Counted from the first letter of the stretch, positions 25,641-34,058 are shown. The stretch: 64,000 bases of DNA from Amycolatopsis mediterranei (GCF_026017845.1 NZ_CP100416.1:4373615-4437614), one strand, 5' to 3'. Notes: generated by a model not told the origin, from the sequence alone. Numbers and translations are program-made.

Positions 25641-26789
25641 ATGCGTGACGCGGTGATCGTGGAAGCGGTGCGGACGCCGGTCGGCAAGCGGAACGGCGGA
25701 CTGTCCGGGGTGCACCCGGCGGACCTGTCGGCCCACGTGCTGGGCGCGCTCGCCGAGCGCAGCGGCCTGGACCCCGCCCTGGTGGACGACGTCGTGTGGG
25801 GCTGCGTCGGGCAGGCGGGCGAGCAGACCGCGGACATCGCGCGCACGTCCGTCCTGGCCGCGGGCTGGCCCGAGTCCGTGCCCGGCGTGACGGTCGACCG
25901 GCAGTGCGGCTCGTCCCAGCAGGCGCTGCACTTCGCCGCGGCCGGGGTGATCGCCGGCCACTACGACGTGGTCGTGGCGGGCGGCGTCGAGTCGATGTCC
26001 CGGGTGCCCATGGGCTCCTCCGCGATGGGACAGGACCCGTACGGCCCGCGCTACCTGGCCCGCTACGACGGCGCGTACCCCAACCAGGGGGTCGGCGCGG
26101 AGATGATCGCGCAGCGGTGGGGATTCAGCCGCACGCAGTTGGACGAGTTCTCGCTCGGCAGCCACGAAAAGGCGGCCGCCGCCCAGGACGGGGGCCGGTT
26201 CGACGCGCAGATCGCCCCGGTCACGCTCGCCGACGGCACGGTCGTCTCCCGCGACGAGGGCATCCGCCGCGGCGGGACGCCGGAATCGCTGGCCGGGCTG
26301 CGGACGGCGTTCAAGGAGAACGGGACCATCACCGCGGGGAACTCTTCCCAGATTTCCGACGGCTCGGCGGCGCTGCTGCTGACCACCAGCGAGAAGGCGG
26401 CGGAGCTGGGGTTGCGGCCGCTGGCCCGCGTGCACACCGCCGTCCTCGCCGCGGCCGACCCGGTCATCATGCTGACCGCGCCGATCGACGCGACCCGCAA
26501 GGCCCTGGTCCGCAGCGGCCTGACGATCGGCGAGATCGGCGCGTTCGAAGTGAACGAAGCCTTCGCGCCGGTCCCGCTGGCCTGGCTGGCCGAGCTCGGC
26601 GCCGACGTCAAGGCGCTGAACCCGAACGGCGGCGCGATCGCCCTCGGGCACCCGCTGGGTGGCTCCGGGGCCCGGTTGCTGACCACACTGGTGCACCACA
26701 TGCGGGATAACGGGATCCGCTACGGGTTGCAGACCATGTGCGAGGGCGGCGGCCAGGCCAACGCCACCATCCTGGAACTGCTCGGCTGA
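25641..26789 (+). CDS. Thiolase, FadA6-like acetyl-CoA acetyltransferase family
   Basis: This 382-residue thiolase has the nucleophilic Cys in DRQCGSSQQ, His in NGGAIALGHPLGG and the second Cys in TMCEGGG. Its pattern (IVEAVRTPVGKRNGG, PGVTVDRQCGSS, YGLQTMCEGGG) resembles FadA6, the thiolase of sterol C/D-ring breakdown in mycobacteria, more than the FadA5-like thiolase at 6.4 kb. The ATG at 25641 follows a GAAAGGA site; longer in-frame starts would overlap the DoxX gene. Confidence 0.92.
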   Translation: MRDAVIVEAVRTPVGKRNGGLSGVHPADLSAHVLGALAERSGLDPALVDDVVWGCVGQAGEQTADIARTSVLAAGWPESVPGVTVDRQCGSSQQALHFAAAGVIAGHYDVVVAGGVESMSRVPMGSSAMGQDPYGPRYLARYDGAYPNQGVGAEMIAQRWGFSRTQLDEFSLGSHEKAAAAQDGGRFDAQIAPVTLADGTVVSRDEGIRRGGTPESLAGLRTAFKENGTITAGNSSQISDGSAALLLTTSEKAAELGLRPLARVHTAVLAAADPVIMLTAPIDATRKALVRSGLTIGEIGAFEVNEAFAPVPLAWLAELGADVKALNPNGGAIALGHPLGGSGARLLTTLVHHMRDNGIRYGLQTMCEGGGQANATILELLG

Positions 26790-26809
26790 GCCGGGGAAGA
26801 AGGCACGAC

Positions 26810-27574
26810 ATGGCTGACGAAGTCCTGACCGAGCGCGATGGCGCGACGTTGATCATCACGATGAACCGCCCGGAGGTGCGCAACGCCGCGAACGGCGCGC
26901 TCGCCCGCGGCGTCGCGGACGCCCTGGACCGGCTCGACGAGGACCCGACCCTCGTCACCGCCGTGCTCACCGGCGCCGGCGGCACCTTCTCCTCCGGCAT
27001 GGACCTCAAGGCGTTCCTCACCGGGGACACGCCGGACATCCCCGGTCGCGGCCTGCTCGGCTTCACCGCGTGCCCGCCGGTGAAGCCGATCATCGCCGCC
27101 GTCGAGGGGTACGCGCTGGCCGGCGGCTGCGAGATCGCCCTGGCGTGCGACCTGATCGTGGCCGCGCGGGACGCCCGGTTCGGGCTGCCCGAGACCAAGC
27201 GCGGGCTCGTCGCGGGCGGGGGCGGGCTGCTGCGCCTGCCCCAGCGGATCCCGCGGGGGATCGCCTTGGAGTACGCGCTCACCGGTGACCTGTTCGGCGC
27301 CGGCGTCGCGGCCCACTGGGGCATGGTGAACCGGCTGACCGAGCCCGGCGGCGCACTGGCCGTCGCCCGTGACCTGGCCGCGCGGATCGCGGCGAACGGA
27401 CCGCTGGCCGTGCACGCGACCAAGCAGATCGTCGCGGAGGCGGGGGAGTGGCCCGCCACCGAGCAGTGGGAACGCCAGCGGGTCCTGACCGATCCGGTCT
27501 TCTCCTCCGCCGACGCCGTCGAAGGCGCCCGCGCGTTCGCGGAGAAGCGCCCGCCCGTCTGGAGCGGACGCTGA
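26810..27574 (+). CDS. Enoyl-CoA hydratase (crotonase) with both catalytic Glu
   Basis: This 254-residue crotonase hydrates 2-enoyl-CoA to 3-hydroxyacyl-CoA. The oxyanion-hole segment GAGGTFSSGMDL is present and, unlike several paralogues here, both catalytic glutamates are kept (GGCEIALACD and GLPETKRGL). The ATG at 26810 follows a GAAGAAGG site, 20 bases after the thiolase. With the SDR and thiolase of the same operon it completes one turn of beta-oxidation. Confidence 0.92.
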   Translation: MADEVLTERDGATLIITMNRPEVRNAANGALARGVADALDRLDEDPTLVTAVLTGAGGTFSSGMDLKAFLTGDTPDIPGRGLLGFTACPPVKPIIAAVEGYALAGGCEIALACDLIVAARDARFGLPETKRGLVAGGGGLLRLPQRIPRGIALEYALTGDLFGAGVAAHWGMVNRLTEPGGALAVARDLAARIAANGPLAVHATKQIVAEAGEWPATEQWERQRVLTDPVFSSADAVEGARAFAEKRPPVWSGR

Positions 27575-28083
27575 CCGGCCCGGAGCGGCGCTGGGCCGGC
27601 TCCGACTTCCAGGAACCGCCCCGCACCGGCGGCGGGGTCGCGCTGTGCGGCGCCTGCCGGGTGCGGGGTTCCTGCCGGCTCGGTGTCGAGCGGGAACGGC
27701 TCGAGGGCGACGACACCGCGCTCTTCGACGTCCACTGCCCCCGCGACCAGGAAGGCGGCCCGGACGTCGCCCACGGCGGCTGGACGGCCGCGGTGCTCGA
27801 CGAATGCCTCGGGCACGTCCCGCTGCTGCACCGGGTCCTGTCGGTCACCGCGGAGCTGAGCGTCAGCTTCGTCAAGCCGGTGCCGGTCGAGCGGCCCCTG
27901 GAAGTGCGTGCCTGGGTGGAGCGCCGGGCCGGCTCCCGCTGGTACATCCGGGGCGAGCTGGTCCTGCTCCCGAACCGGGCGCTGCTGGCGAAGGCGTCGG
28001 GCATCTGGGTCCAGCGCGACCCCGCGCACTTCGACCGGCACCAGCGCTGGCTGGCCGAGCAGGACGCCGGTCGCGGGGACTGA
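27571..28083 (+). CDS. Hotdog thioesterase-like protein, probable CTG start
   Basis: This PaaI-like hotdog protein probably hydrolyses an acyl-CoA. The hotdog core includes PDVAHGGWTAAVLDECLGH and the strand SVSFVKPVPVERPL, and the N-terminal part has a Cys cluster (LCGACRVRGSC). No ATG or GTG suits the start: upstream GTGs at 27448 and 27466 would overlap the hydratase by over 100 bases, and the next GTG (27661) would cut off the Cys cluster. A CTG at 27571 overlaps the hydratase stop as CTGA, the same geometry as other couplings here. That gives 170 residues. It ends the operon. Confidence 0.75.
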   Translation: MTGPERRWAGSDFQEPPRTGGGVALCGACRVRGSCRLGVERERLEGDDTALFDVHCPRDQEGGPDVAHGGWTAAVLDECLGHVPLLHRVLSVTAELSVSFVKPVPVERPLEVRAWVERRAGSRWYIRGELVLLPNRALLAKASGIWVQRDPAHFDRHQRWLAEQDAGRGD

Positions 28084-28088
28084 CCGGC

Positions 28089-29435
28089 TCAGACGATGTG
28101 CAGGGTGTGCCCTTCGCGCGGTGCCTCTTGGGGACGGGCGAACGCACCGGACCGCGTCCAGTCGCCGCCTTCGAGGCTCTCGGCCGGGGCCGCGGGGTCG
28201 GAGATCGAGTACAGCCGGGCGTACCGCCGCAGCCACGGCAGATTGTCCACAAGGGACCAATACTCGTAGCCGCGCACCGGCACGCCCCGCTCCATCAGCC
28301 TCGCCAGCCAACCCAGCCGGCTGGCGAGGACGGCGCGGCGACGGGTCGCGCCGCCGCTCGCGTCACCCATCCCGTTGTCCACGATGCGCACCGGGGGGAG
28401 CCGGGAGCCGTAGCTCCCGGCCAAGCCCGCGAGCGCGTCGGCGAGGGCCTCCGGCAGCACCGGCCAGCCGTACCGGCCGGTTTCCACGCCGTCGAACGGC
28501 ACGAGCGCGAAGCCCAGCTTGACGAGCAGGCCGTTGACTTCGTTGAGCGCCCGGTAGCAGCTCTCGGCCGGCAGGAGCAGCGGCAGGTTCTGCGGGGTGG
28601 TCACCCGGACCGGCGCGTACCAGGTCAGGTACAGCACGTCCTGCGGGGACGAGATGAGTTCGAGGTCGCCGGGCCGCACGCACCCGGACTCGCCGACCGG
28701 GCACCGGCCGTCCTCGGTGACCAGGTGCCGGCCCAGCAGCAGCGGATCGAGGAAGAGCCGGTTCGCCCACGACTCCGCGGTGTCCACCGCCGCCCGGTCG
28801 GCCGGGTCGTCACTGGCCGGGTAGCCGCCGGCCAGGAGGGCGGTACCGCCGATCTCGGCACGCACCCCGGCGGCGCGTAGGGCGCGCACGGCGAGACCGT
28901 GGCCCAGCAGCACGTGGTGCACGGCGGCGAGCCCGGCCGCACCCACGCCGCGGCCGGGCCCGGTCATCCCGGCGACGCGTTCGCCGAGCGACGGGATGCC
29001 GAAGTCGGCCGAGGTGACCCAGCGGCTGACCCGGTCACCCAGCAGCCGGCCGAGTTCGGCGGCGTAGTCGGCGAACCGGAACGCGCTGTCGCGGGCGAGC
29101 CAGCCGCCGTGGGCGTCCAGCCAGCCCGGCTCGTCGCCGTGCAGCAGGGTGAGCACGGGCTCGTGCCCGGCGGCGAGCAGGCCGTCGAGGGCGCGCAGGC
29201 AGGCGTCCGCGGCGCGGCGGTCGAGGGGGCCGGGGCCGTCCGGCTGCAGGTGCTTCCAGCCGGCGAGGACCCGCCGTCCGCGCGGGGCCGCGCCGAGCAC
29301 CGAGCGGAGGTCGTTCGCCCAGCGCCGGGCGGTCGCCGAGGGGGCGAGGTCGGCCGGGTCCGTCGCGAGCGAGACCGCCCGCCCGACACCCCAGTCCATG
29401 GTGTCGAAGTGGTGACGCAGAGCCACAGTGCTCAT
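28089..29435 (-). CDS. GH1-fold glycosidase homologue with altered catalytic residues
   Basis: This 448-residue protein resembles family 1 glycoside hydrolases (beta-glucosidases) along its length: WGVGRAVSLATD, GWKHLQPDG, LLHGDEPGWLDAHGGW and the C-terminal GYEYWSLVDNLPW. The acid/base motif T-x-N-E-P reads WVTSADFGIP, and the nucleophile motif T-E-N-G reads IVDNGMGD, so both catalytic Glu positions appear to hold Asp. The Q-x-E of the sugar site is also missing. It may be inactive, act on an unusual glycoside or bind a ligand. The ATG at 29435 fits a promoter (TTGCCA, 16 bases, TAGCTT) ending at 29473; a GTG at 29471 lies too close to that -10. Confidence 0.72.
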   Translation of the reverse strand: MSTVALRHHFDTMDWGVGRAVSLATDPADLAPSATARRWANDLRSVLGAAPRGRRVLAGWKHLQPDGPGPLDRRAADACLRALDGLLAAGHEPVLTLLHGDEPGWLDAHGGWLARDSAFRFADYAAELGRLLGDRVSRWVTSADFGIPSLGERVAGMTGPGRGVGAAGLAAVHHVLLGHGLAVRALRAAGVRAEIGGTALLAGGYPASDDPADRAAVDTAESWANRLFLDPLLLGRHLVTEDGRCPVGESGCVRPGDLELISSPQDVLYLTWYAPVRVTTPQNLPLLLPAESCYRALNEVNGLLVKLGFALVPFDGVETGRYGWPVLPEALADALAGLAGSYGSRLPPVRIVDNGMGDASGGATRRRAVLASRLGWLARLMERGVPVRGYEYWSLVDNLPWLRRYARLYSISDPAAPAESLEGGDWTRSGAFARPQEAPREGHTLHIV

Positions 29436-29472
29436 GTCGACCCATCCGGAAGGCAGCCCGATGAAGTGCACA

Positions 29473-29500
29473 AAGCTAGCACGCGCTGTCGTCGTGGCAA
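29473..29500 (-). promoter_or_regulatory. Probable sigma-A-like promoter of the GH1 homologue
   Basis: On the minus strand a -35-like TTGCCA (29500-29495) and a -10-like TAGCTT (29478-29473) are separated by 16 bases. Transcription would start about 30 bases before the ATG at 29435. No copy of the shared operator is seen here. Confidence 0.4.
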
Positions 29501-29521
29501 CAGAGCGTGAGGCCCGGTGTC

Positions 29522-30427
29522 CTAGCGGACCGCGGGACGGCCGGTCGGCGCGGCGCCGTACAGCTGGGGGAGGGCCTCGGCGAGCTCCTCGGCGGTGATC
29601 GCCTGGCCGGAGGCGCTCGGGTGACTGCCGACCACCGTCCAGCCCTGCAGCCGGTTGACGGTGGCGCCGTCGATGCGCAGCACCTGGCCGGTCAGCCAGC
29701 CCGCCGCGTCGGAAGCGAGGTAGACGACCGCGCCGGAGGCGTTCGCGGGGTCGCGCGGGTCGAAGCCGTGCGCGTCGCCGCCGGTGCCGGCCACGGCCAG
29801 GTTCTCGGTCATCCGGGTGGCCGCGATCGGGGAGATCGCGTTCGCCGTCACGCCGTAGCGGCGCATCTCGATGGCGGTGATCACGGTGAGGCCGGCGATG
29901 CCCGCTTTGGCCGCACCGTAGTTCGCCTGGCCCGCGTTGCCGAACAGGCCGGTGCCCGAGGTCGTGTTGATCACCCGGCCGGCCACCGGTTCGCCGCGCT
30001 TGGCCGCCGCGCGCCAGTAGGCGCAGGCGTGCCGGGTCAGCGCGAAGGTGCCCTTGAGGTGGACCGCGATCACCGCGTCGAACTCCGCTTCGGACATCGA
30101 GAACAGCATGCGGTCACGCACGATGCCCGCGTTGTTCACCACGACGTCCAGCCGGCCGAACTCCGCGACGGTGTCGGCGACCATCGCCTCGGTGGCGGCC
30201 CAATCGGTCACCGAGGCGTGGTTCGCGACCGCGGTCCCGCCGAGTTTGACGATCTCCTGGGCGACGTCCTCGGCCGGGGACTCACCGGTCTGCTCGCCGT
30301 GCAGGCCGGACCCGAGATCGTTGACCACGACCGTCGCACCCGCCTCGGCGAGGGCCAGGCAGTGCGCCCGGCCCAGCCCCCGTCCGCCGCCGGTCACGAT
30401 GGCCACCTTGCCGTCGAGGATGCCCAC
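29522..30427 (-). CDS. SDR, MFE-2/Hsd4A-like 3-hydroxyacyl-CoA dehydrogenase
   Basis: This 301-residue short-chain dehydrogenase has the extended N-terminal pattern of peroxisomal multifunctional enzyme 2: VTGGGRGLGRAHCLALAEAGA, VNDLG, NNAGIVRDRM and the catalytic Tyr-Lys in YGAAKAG. Mycobacterial Hsd4A, which oxidises 3-hydroxyacyl-CoA of the cholesterol side chain, is of this type. GTG at 30427 is chosen because GGAG lies 6 bases upstream; a TTG at 30439 would run into operator site E. A 3-hydroxyacyl-CoA of a bulky chain is the likely substrate. Confidence 0.88.
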   Translation of the reverse strand: MGILDGKVAIVTGGGRGLGRAHCLALAEAGATVVVNDLGSGLHGEQTGESPAEDVAQEIVKLGGTAVANHASVTDWAATEAMVADTVAEFGRLDVVVNNAGIVRDRMLFSMSEAEFDAVIAVHLKGTFALTRHACAYWRAAAKRGEPVAGRVINTTSGTGLFGNAGQANYGAAKAGIAGLTVITAIEMRRYGVTANAISPIAATRMTENLAVAGTGGDAHGFDPRDPANASGAVVYLASDAAGWLTGQVLRIDGATVNRLQGWTVVGSHPSASGQAITAEELAEALPQLYGAAPTGRPAVR

Positions 30428-30436
30428 CAGCTGCTC

Positions 30437-30454
30437 CAATCAGTTAACTAATAT
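30437..30454. promoter_or_regulatory. Shared 18-bp operator, site E
   Basis: CAATCAGTTAACTAATAT is one of the two copies nearest to the idealised palindrome, differing only in the last positions. It lies between the divergent SDR (9 bases from its GTG) and the beta-lactamase-fold gene (46 bases from its ATG). A repressor here would block both. Confidence 0.78.
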
Positions 30455-30500
30455 TATTCTTTATGCTAGCTTGTGCCGTGGGCCGAGTCGAGGAGGACGG

Positions 30501-31604
30501 ATGACCGAAGTCGGGCAACGCGAGGCGGCCGCGCTCGGTGTCGATCCCGGCCGGCTCGACGCGCTGCTGCGCCGGATCCGGCAGGCGGTCGAGGAGATGC
30601 CGCTGCCGTCGATGCAGGTCGCCGTGGCCCGGCACGGCCGGCTGGCGGCCTTCGAAACCTTCGGGGACGCCACCAACGCGGACCGGTACGTCCTCCAGTC
30701 CGTCGGCCGGTCGATCGTCGCGGGTGTGGTGTGGCACCTGATCGGGACGGGCCGGCTCGACGTCCGGGAGCACGTCTGCGCGATCGTGCCCGAGTTCGGG
30801 ACGAACGGGAAGGACGCCGTCACCGTCGAGCACGTGCTCACCCACACGGCCGGGTTCCCGTTCGCGCCGCTGGGGTATCCGAAGCTGCTCAGCCGCGAAC
30901 AGCGGCTGGCGGCGTTCGCCCGCTGGCGGCTGGACTACCCGCCCGGCGACCGGCTGCAGTTCCACCTCACTTCGGCGGCCTGGGTGCTCGCGGAGATCGT
31001 GGAGCGCCGCACCGGGCTGACCTTCGCCGAATACCTGCGCACCGAGCTCGCCGGCCCGCTCGGCCTGTCCTCGCTCGACCTGGGCGTCGCGGCCGGCACG
31101 GCCCTGCCGATGATCGCCACCGACCGCACCGGCGACGACCAGGAGCCCGATCCGTGGGGCCCGTGGTACCTGGCCGACCCCCGGGTGCTCGCCGGCGGCG
31201 AGCCGAGCCACTCCCTCGTGGGCACGGCGGCCGACGTGGCGCTGTACTTCCAGGCCCTCGTCCACTCCGGACTCTGGACGGCCGACGCCGTCGCCGAGGG
31301 CAGCCGGCTCCGCCGCATCGAGCGCCCGGCGGGCGAGGAGGCCTACGGCGGGGGCACTCCCGTCGGCATGGGGCTGTTCGTGACCGTGGCCGGGTCGACC
31401 GCCGGCGGCGGGCTGCCGTCCACCGGTTCCCCCGCCCTGTTCGGCAACAGCGGCGCCGCCTACCAGCTCGGCTTCCTGGATCCGGTCAGCGGGGTGTCGT
31501 TCGCCCTGCTGTGCAACGGATATCCGCTGGCCGGCTACGACCTGTCCCCGCGCGGCCGGGCGATGACGACCGCCATCGCCGACCTCGCCGGAAACCTGAC
31601 CTGA
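30501..31604 (+). CDS. Beta-lactamase-fold serine hydrolase family protein
   Basis: This 367-residue protein is related to class C beta-lactamases and esterases. VEHVLTHTAGFPF and the general order of motifs are typical. The catalytic S-x-x-K appears as SVGR, so the Lys general base is replaced by Arg. The Y-x-N motif is not evident (FHLTSAAW), and the H-x-G of the third motif reads FGNSG. It is therefore a weak or altered hydrolase, perhaps acting on a thioester or lactone. A strong AGGAGG site precedes the ATG. It leads an operon with the BadH-like SDR and a canonical hydratase. Confidence 0.8.
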   Translation: MTEVGQREAAALGVDPGRLDALLRRIRQAVEEMPLPSMQVAVARHGRLAAFETFGDATNADRYVLQSVGRSIVAGVVWHLIGTGRLDVREHVCAIVPEFGTNGKDAVTVEHVLTHTAGFPFAPLGYPKLLSREQRLAAFARWRLDYPPGDRLQFHLTSAAWVLAEIVERRTGLTFAEYLRTELAGPLGLSSLDLGVAAGTALPMIATDRTGDDQEPDPWGPWYLADPRVLAGGEPSHSLVGTAADVALYFQALVHSGLWTADAVAEGSRLRRIERPAGEEAYGGGTPVGMGLFVTVAGSTAGGGLPSTGSPALFGNSGAAYQLGFLDPVSGVSFALLCNGYPLAGYDLSPRGRAMTTAIADLAGNLT

Positions 31605-31615
31605 GTGGAGGATTC

Positions 31616-32371
31616 GTGGACGCAACCGACCCGGTCGCGCTCGTCACCGGTGCCGGCCGTGGCATCGGCGCGGCCATCGCCGCCGAACTGGCCGCCCGCG
31701 GCCACCGGATCGCGGTGTGCGACCTGGACCGGGCCGCGGCGGCCGACGTCGCCGCGGACATCACCGAGCGCCACGGCGTGAAGACGGCGGCGGTCGTCGC
31801 GGACATCGCCGACAGCGCCGCGGTGCGGGCCGCCGTCACCGAGGCGGAAGCCGCGCTCGGCCCGGTCGACGTCCTGGTGAACAACGCCGCCATCGACGTC
31901 ATCGGCCGGTTCGTCGACAGCACCGAGGACAGCTGGGACCGGATCATCGCGGTCAACCTGCGGGGCACCATCACGGTGACCAGGGCCGTGCTGGACGGGA
32001 TGATCGAGCGGGACCGCGGGCGGATCGTCCACATCGCCTCCGACGCGGGCCGGGTCGGCTCCTCCGGCGAGGTCGTCTACTCGGCGACCAAGGGCGGGAT
32101 CATCGCGTTCGGCAAGGCGCTGGCCCGGGAGGTCGCCCGCCACGGCATCACCGTCAACAGCGTGTGCCCGGGCCCGACCGACACGGCACTGCTCGGCCAG
32201 GTCGCCGACTACAGCCGGCGCATGTACGAAGCCACCCTGCGGGCGATTCCGCTGCGCCGCGTCGGCCAGCCGGCCGACATCGCCGGCGTGGTCGGGTTCC
32301 TCGCCTCCGACGCGGCCGCCTACCTGACCGGGCAGACGATCTCGGTCAGCGGCGGCCTGACCATGCTGTGA
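31616..32371 (+). CDS. SDR, BadH-like 2-hydroxycyclohexanecarboxyl-CoA dehydrogenase
   Basis: This 251-residue short-chain dehydrogenase has VTGAGRGIG, CDLD, NNAAID and the catalytic Tyr-Lys in YSATKGG. Its pattern (IASDAGRVGSSGE, GITVNSVCPGPTDTALL, TGQTISVSGGLTM) closely recalls BadH, which oxidises 2-hydroxycyclohexanecarboxyl-CoA in Rhodopseudomonas. This comparison is from memory. An alicyclic beta-hydroxyacyl-CoA substrate is therefore plausible. GTG at 31616 follows GAGTGGAGG, 11 bases after the serine hydrolase stop. Confidence 0.85.
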   Translation: MDATDPVALVTGAGRGIGAAIAAELAARGHRIAVCDLDRAAAADVAADITERHGVKTAAVVADIADSAAVRAAVTEAEAALGPVDVLVNNAAIDVIGRFVDSTEDSWDRIIAVNLRGTITVTRAVLDGMIERDRGRIVHIASDAGRVGSSGEVVYSATKGGIIAFGKALAREVARHGITVNSVCPGPTDTALLGQVADYSRRMYEATLRAIPLRRVGQPADIAGVVGFLASDAAAYLTGQTISVSGGLTML

Positions 32372-32382
32372 AAGGCAACGAC

Positions 32383-33159
32383 ATGGCCGACCTGCTGAAC
32401 GTCGACGTGACCGGCCGGGTCGCCGTGCTCACCCTGAACCGGCCCGACCGGCTCAACGCCATCGGGACCGCGACCGTGGACCGGCTCGACGCCGTGCTCG
32501 ACACGCTGCACGCCGACCCGGGCGTCCGCGCGCTGGTCGTCGCCGGGGCCGGTCGTGGCTTCTCGGCGGGCGCCGACCTGGACGAGATCGAATCCCTCCG
32601 CACCGCCTACGAGTTCCGCGCCTTCGTGGGGCGGCTCACCGAGGTCTTCGGCCGGCTCGAGAAGTTCGCGAAGCCGTCGGTGGCCGCCGTGCACGGGTTC
32701 GCCCTCGGTGGTGGGCTGGAACTCGCCCTCGCGTGCGACCTGCGGGTGGCGGAGCGGGGCGCCAAGCTCGGGCTGCCCGAGATGAAGCTCGGCGTGCTGC
32801 CCGGGGCGGGCGGCACCCAGCGGCTGCCGCGCCTGGTCCCGCCGGGGATCGCCAAGCAGCTGATCCTGACCGGCGAACCGATCGACGCCGAGCGGGCCCA
32901 CGCCATCGGCCTGGTGAACGAGCTGGCCGAGCCGGGGGAGGTCCTGACCGTGGCGACAGCCCTCGCCGCCCGGCTCGCGGCCGGCGCCCCGCTGGCCCTG
33001 GCCGCGGGCAAGGCCCTGGTGGACCGCAGCGGTGGCGACCTCGACGCGGGGATCGCGGCCGAGCGGGAAACCGTGGCCGTCATGTTCACCGCCGAGGACC
33101 GGGCCGAGGGCCTGCGCGCCTTCCGGGAGCGGCGCCCCGCGGAGTTCCGCGGGGCGTGA
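32383..33159 (+). CDS. Enoyl-CoA hydratase (crotonase), canonical
   Basis: This 258-residue crotonase has both catalytic glutamates (GGGLELALACD and GLPEMKLGVLPGAGGTQRLP) and the oxyanion hole GAGRGFSAGADL. It is probably a true enoyl-CoA hydratase producing the 3-hydroxyacyl-CoA that the BadH-like SDR next to it oxidises. The ATG at 32383 follows GAAAGG, 11 bases after the SDR stop. It ends the operon, seven bases from a convergent crotonase gene. Confidence 0.93.
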   Translation: MADLLNVDVTGRVAVLTLNRPDRLNAIGTATVDRLDAVLDTLHADPGVRALVVAGAGRGFSAGADLDEIESLRTAYEFRAFVGRLTEVFGRLEKFAKPSVAAVHGFALGGGLELALACDLRVAERGAKLGLPEMKLGVLPGAGGTQRLPRLVPPGIAKQLILTGEPIDAERAHAIGLVNELAEPGEVLTVATALAARLAAGAPLALAAGKALVDRSGGDLDAGIAAERETVAVMFTAEDRAEGLRAFRERRPAEFRGA

Positions 33160-33166
33160 ACCCGCC

Positions 33167-33973
33167 TCAGAGCGGGATGTCCGCGGTGAACTCGGGGCTG
33201 CGCTTCTCCCGGTGCGACGCGAGGCCCTCCAGCACGTCGGGGCCGCCGAAGCCGAAGAATTCGAGACCCAAGGACGACTCGAAGATCGGCGAAGCGGTGC
33301 GGTACCAGTGGTTGAGCGAGCGCTTGGTCCAGCCGATGGCGCTGGCCGAACCCGCGGCCAGCGAGGTGGCCACGCGCAGTGCCTCGGCGTGCACGTCCTC
33401 GTCGTCGACGCACCGGGACACCAGGCCGATCCGCTCGGCCTCTTCGCCGGTGAGCACCTCGCAGGTCAGCAGGTAGTACTTCGCCTTGGCCATCCCGCAC
33501 AGCAGCGGCCAGCAGATCGCCGCGTGGTCGCCCGCCGCGACGCCCAGGCGGGTGTGCCCGTCGACGATCTTCGCCCGGCGGCCCACGATCGAGATGTCGG
33601 CCATCATGCCGACCGCGAGCCCGGCGCCGACCGCGGGTCCGTGGATGGCCGCGACGACCGGCTTCGAAAGGTCGAGGACGCCGTAGACCATGTCCCGCGC
33701 TTCGCGCATCACGCGGGCGCGGACCGCGTAGTCGCGGCTCATGTCCTCGATGGAGTCGAAGGTTCCGCCCGCGGAGAACGCTTTGCCCGCCCCCTGCACG
33801 AGCACCGCGCGGGTGTCGGTGTCCCGGTCGATCACCGCCCAGACGTCGGCGAGTTCGGTGTGCATCCGCGAGGAGACGGCGTTGAGGTTCGGCGCGTCGA
33901 GCACGAGCCGCAGCACCCCGGGCGCCGGGCGCTCGAAGGTGAGGGAGGGGAATTCGCCGTAGCGGTCGCTCAT
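33167..33973 (-). CDS. Crotonase-fold enoyl-CoA hydratase/isomerase family protein
   Basis: This 268-residue crotonase has the oxyanion segment GAGKAFSAGGTF. Neither classical Glu is kept: GAGLAVGMMAD stands where GGCEL is expected, and IVDGHTRLG where a PE motif is expected. An Asp in VAAGDHAA is conserved as in the crotonase at 0.5 kb. The reaction is therefore uncertain. The ATG at 33973 has an excellent GAAGGAGAA site; a longer frame from 34000 would enter the promoter. It is divergent from the ACAD pair, with operator site F between. Confidence 0.88.
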   Translation of the reverse strand: MSDRYGEFPSLTFERPAPGVLRLVLDAPNLNAVSSRMHTELADVWAVIDRDTDTRAVLVQGAGKAFSAGGTFDSIEDMSRDYAVRARVMREARDMVYGVLDLSKPVVAAIHGPAVGAGLAVGMMADISIVGRRAKIVDGHTRLGVAAGDHAAICWPLLCGMAKAKYYLLTCEVLTGEEAERIGLVSRCVDDEDVHAEALRVATSLAAGSASAIGWTKRSLNHWYRTASPIFESSLGLEFFGFGGPDVLEGLASHREKRSPEFTADIPL

Positions 33974-34018
33974 GGTTCTCCTTCTCGGGCATTGACTCAC
34001 GCCGTGCCGGTTATACTA

Positions 34019-34036
34019 TAATTATATAACTGATTG
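34019..34036. promoter_or_regulatory. Shared 18-bp operator, site F
   Basis: TAATTATATAACTGATTG (minus strand CAATCAGTTATATAATTA) is a strong copy between the divergent crotonase (45 bases) and the ACAD (22 bases). A plus-strand -35-like TTGACT lies at 33992-33997, with TATACT (34012-34017) and TATAAT (34017-34022) near the expected -10, so the operator overlaps the promoter core. Confidence 0.75.
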
Positions 34037-34058
34037 TGGGCGACCGGGAAGGTGTCGG

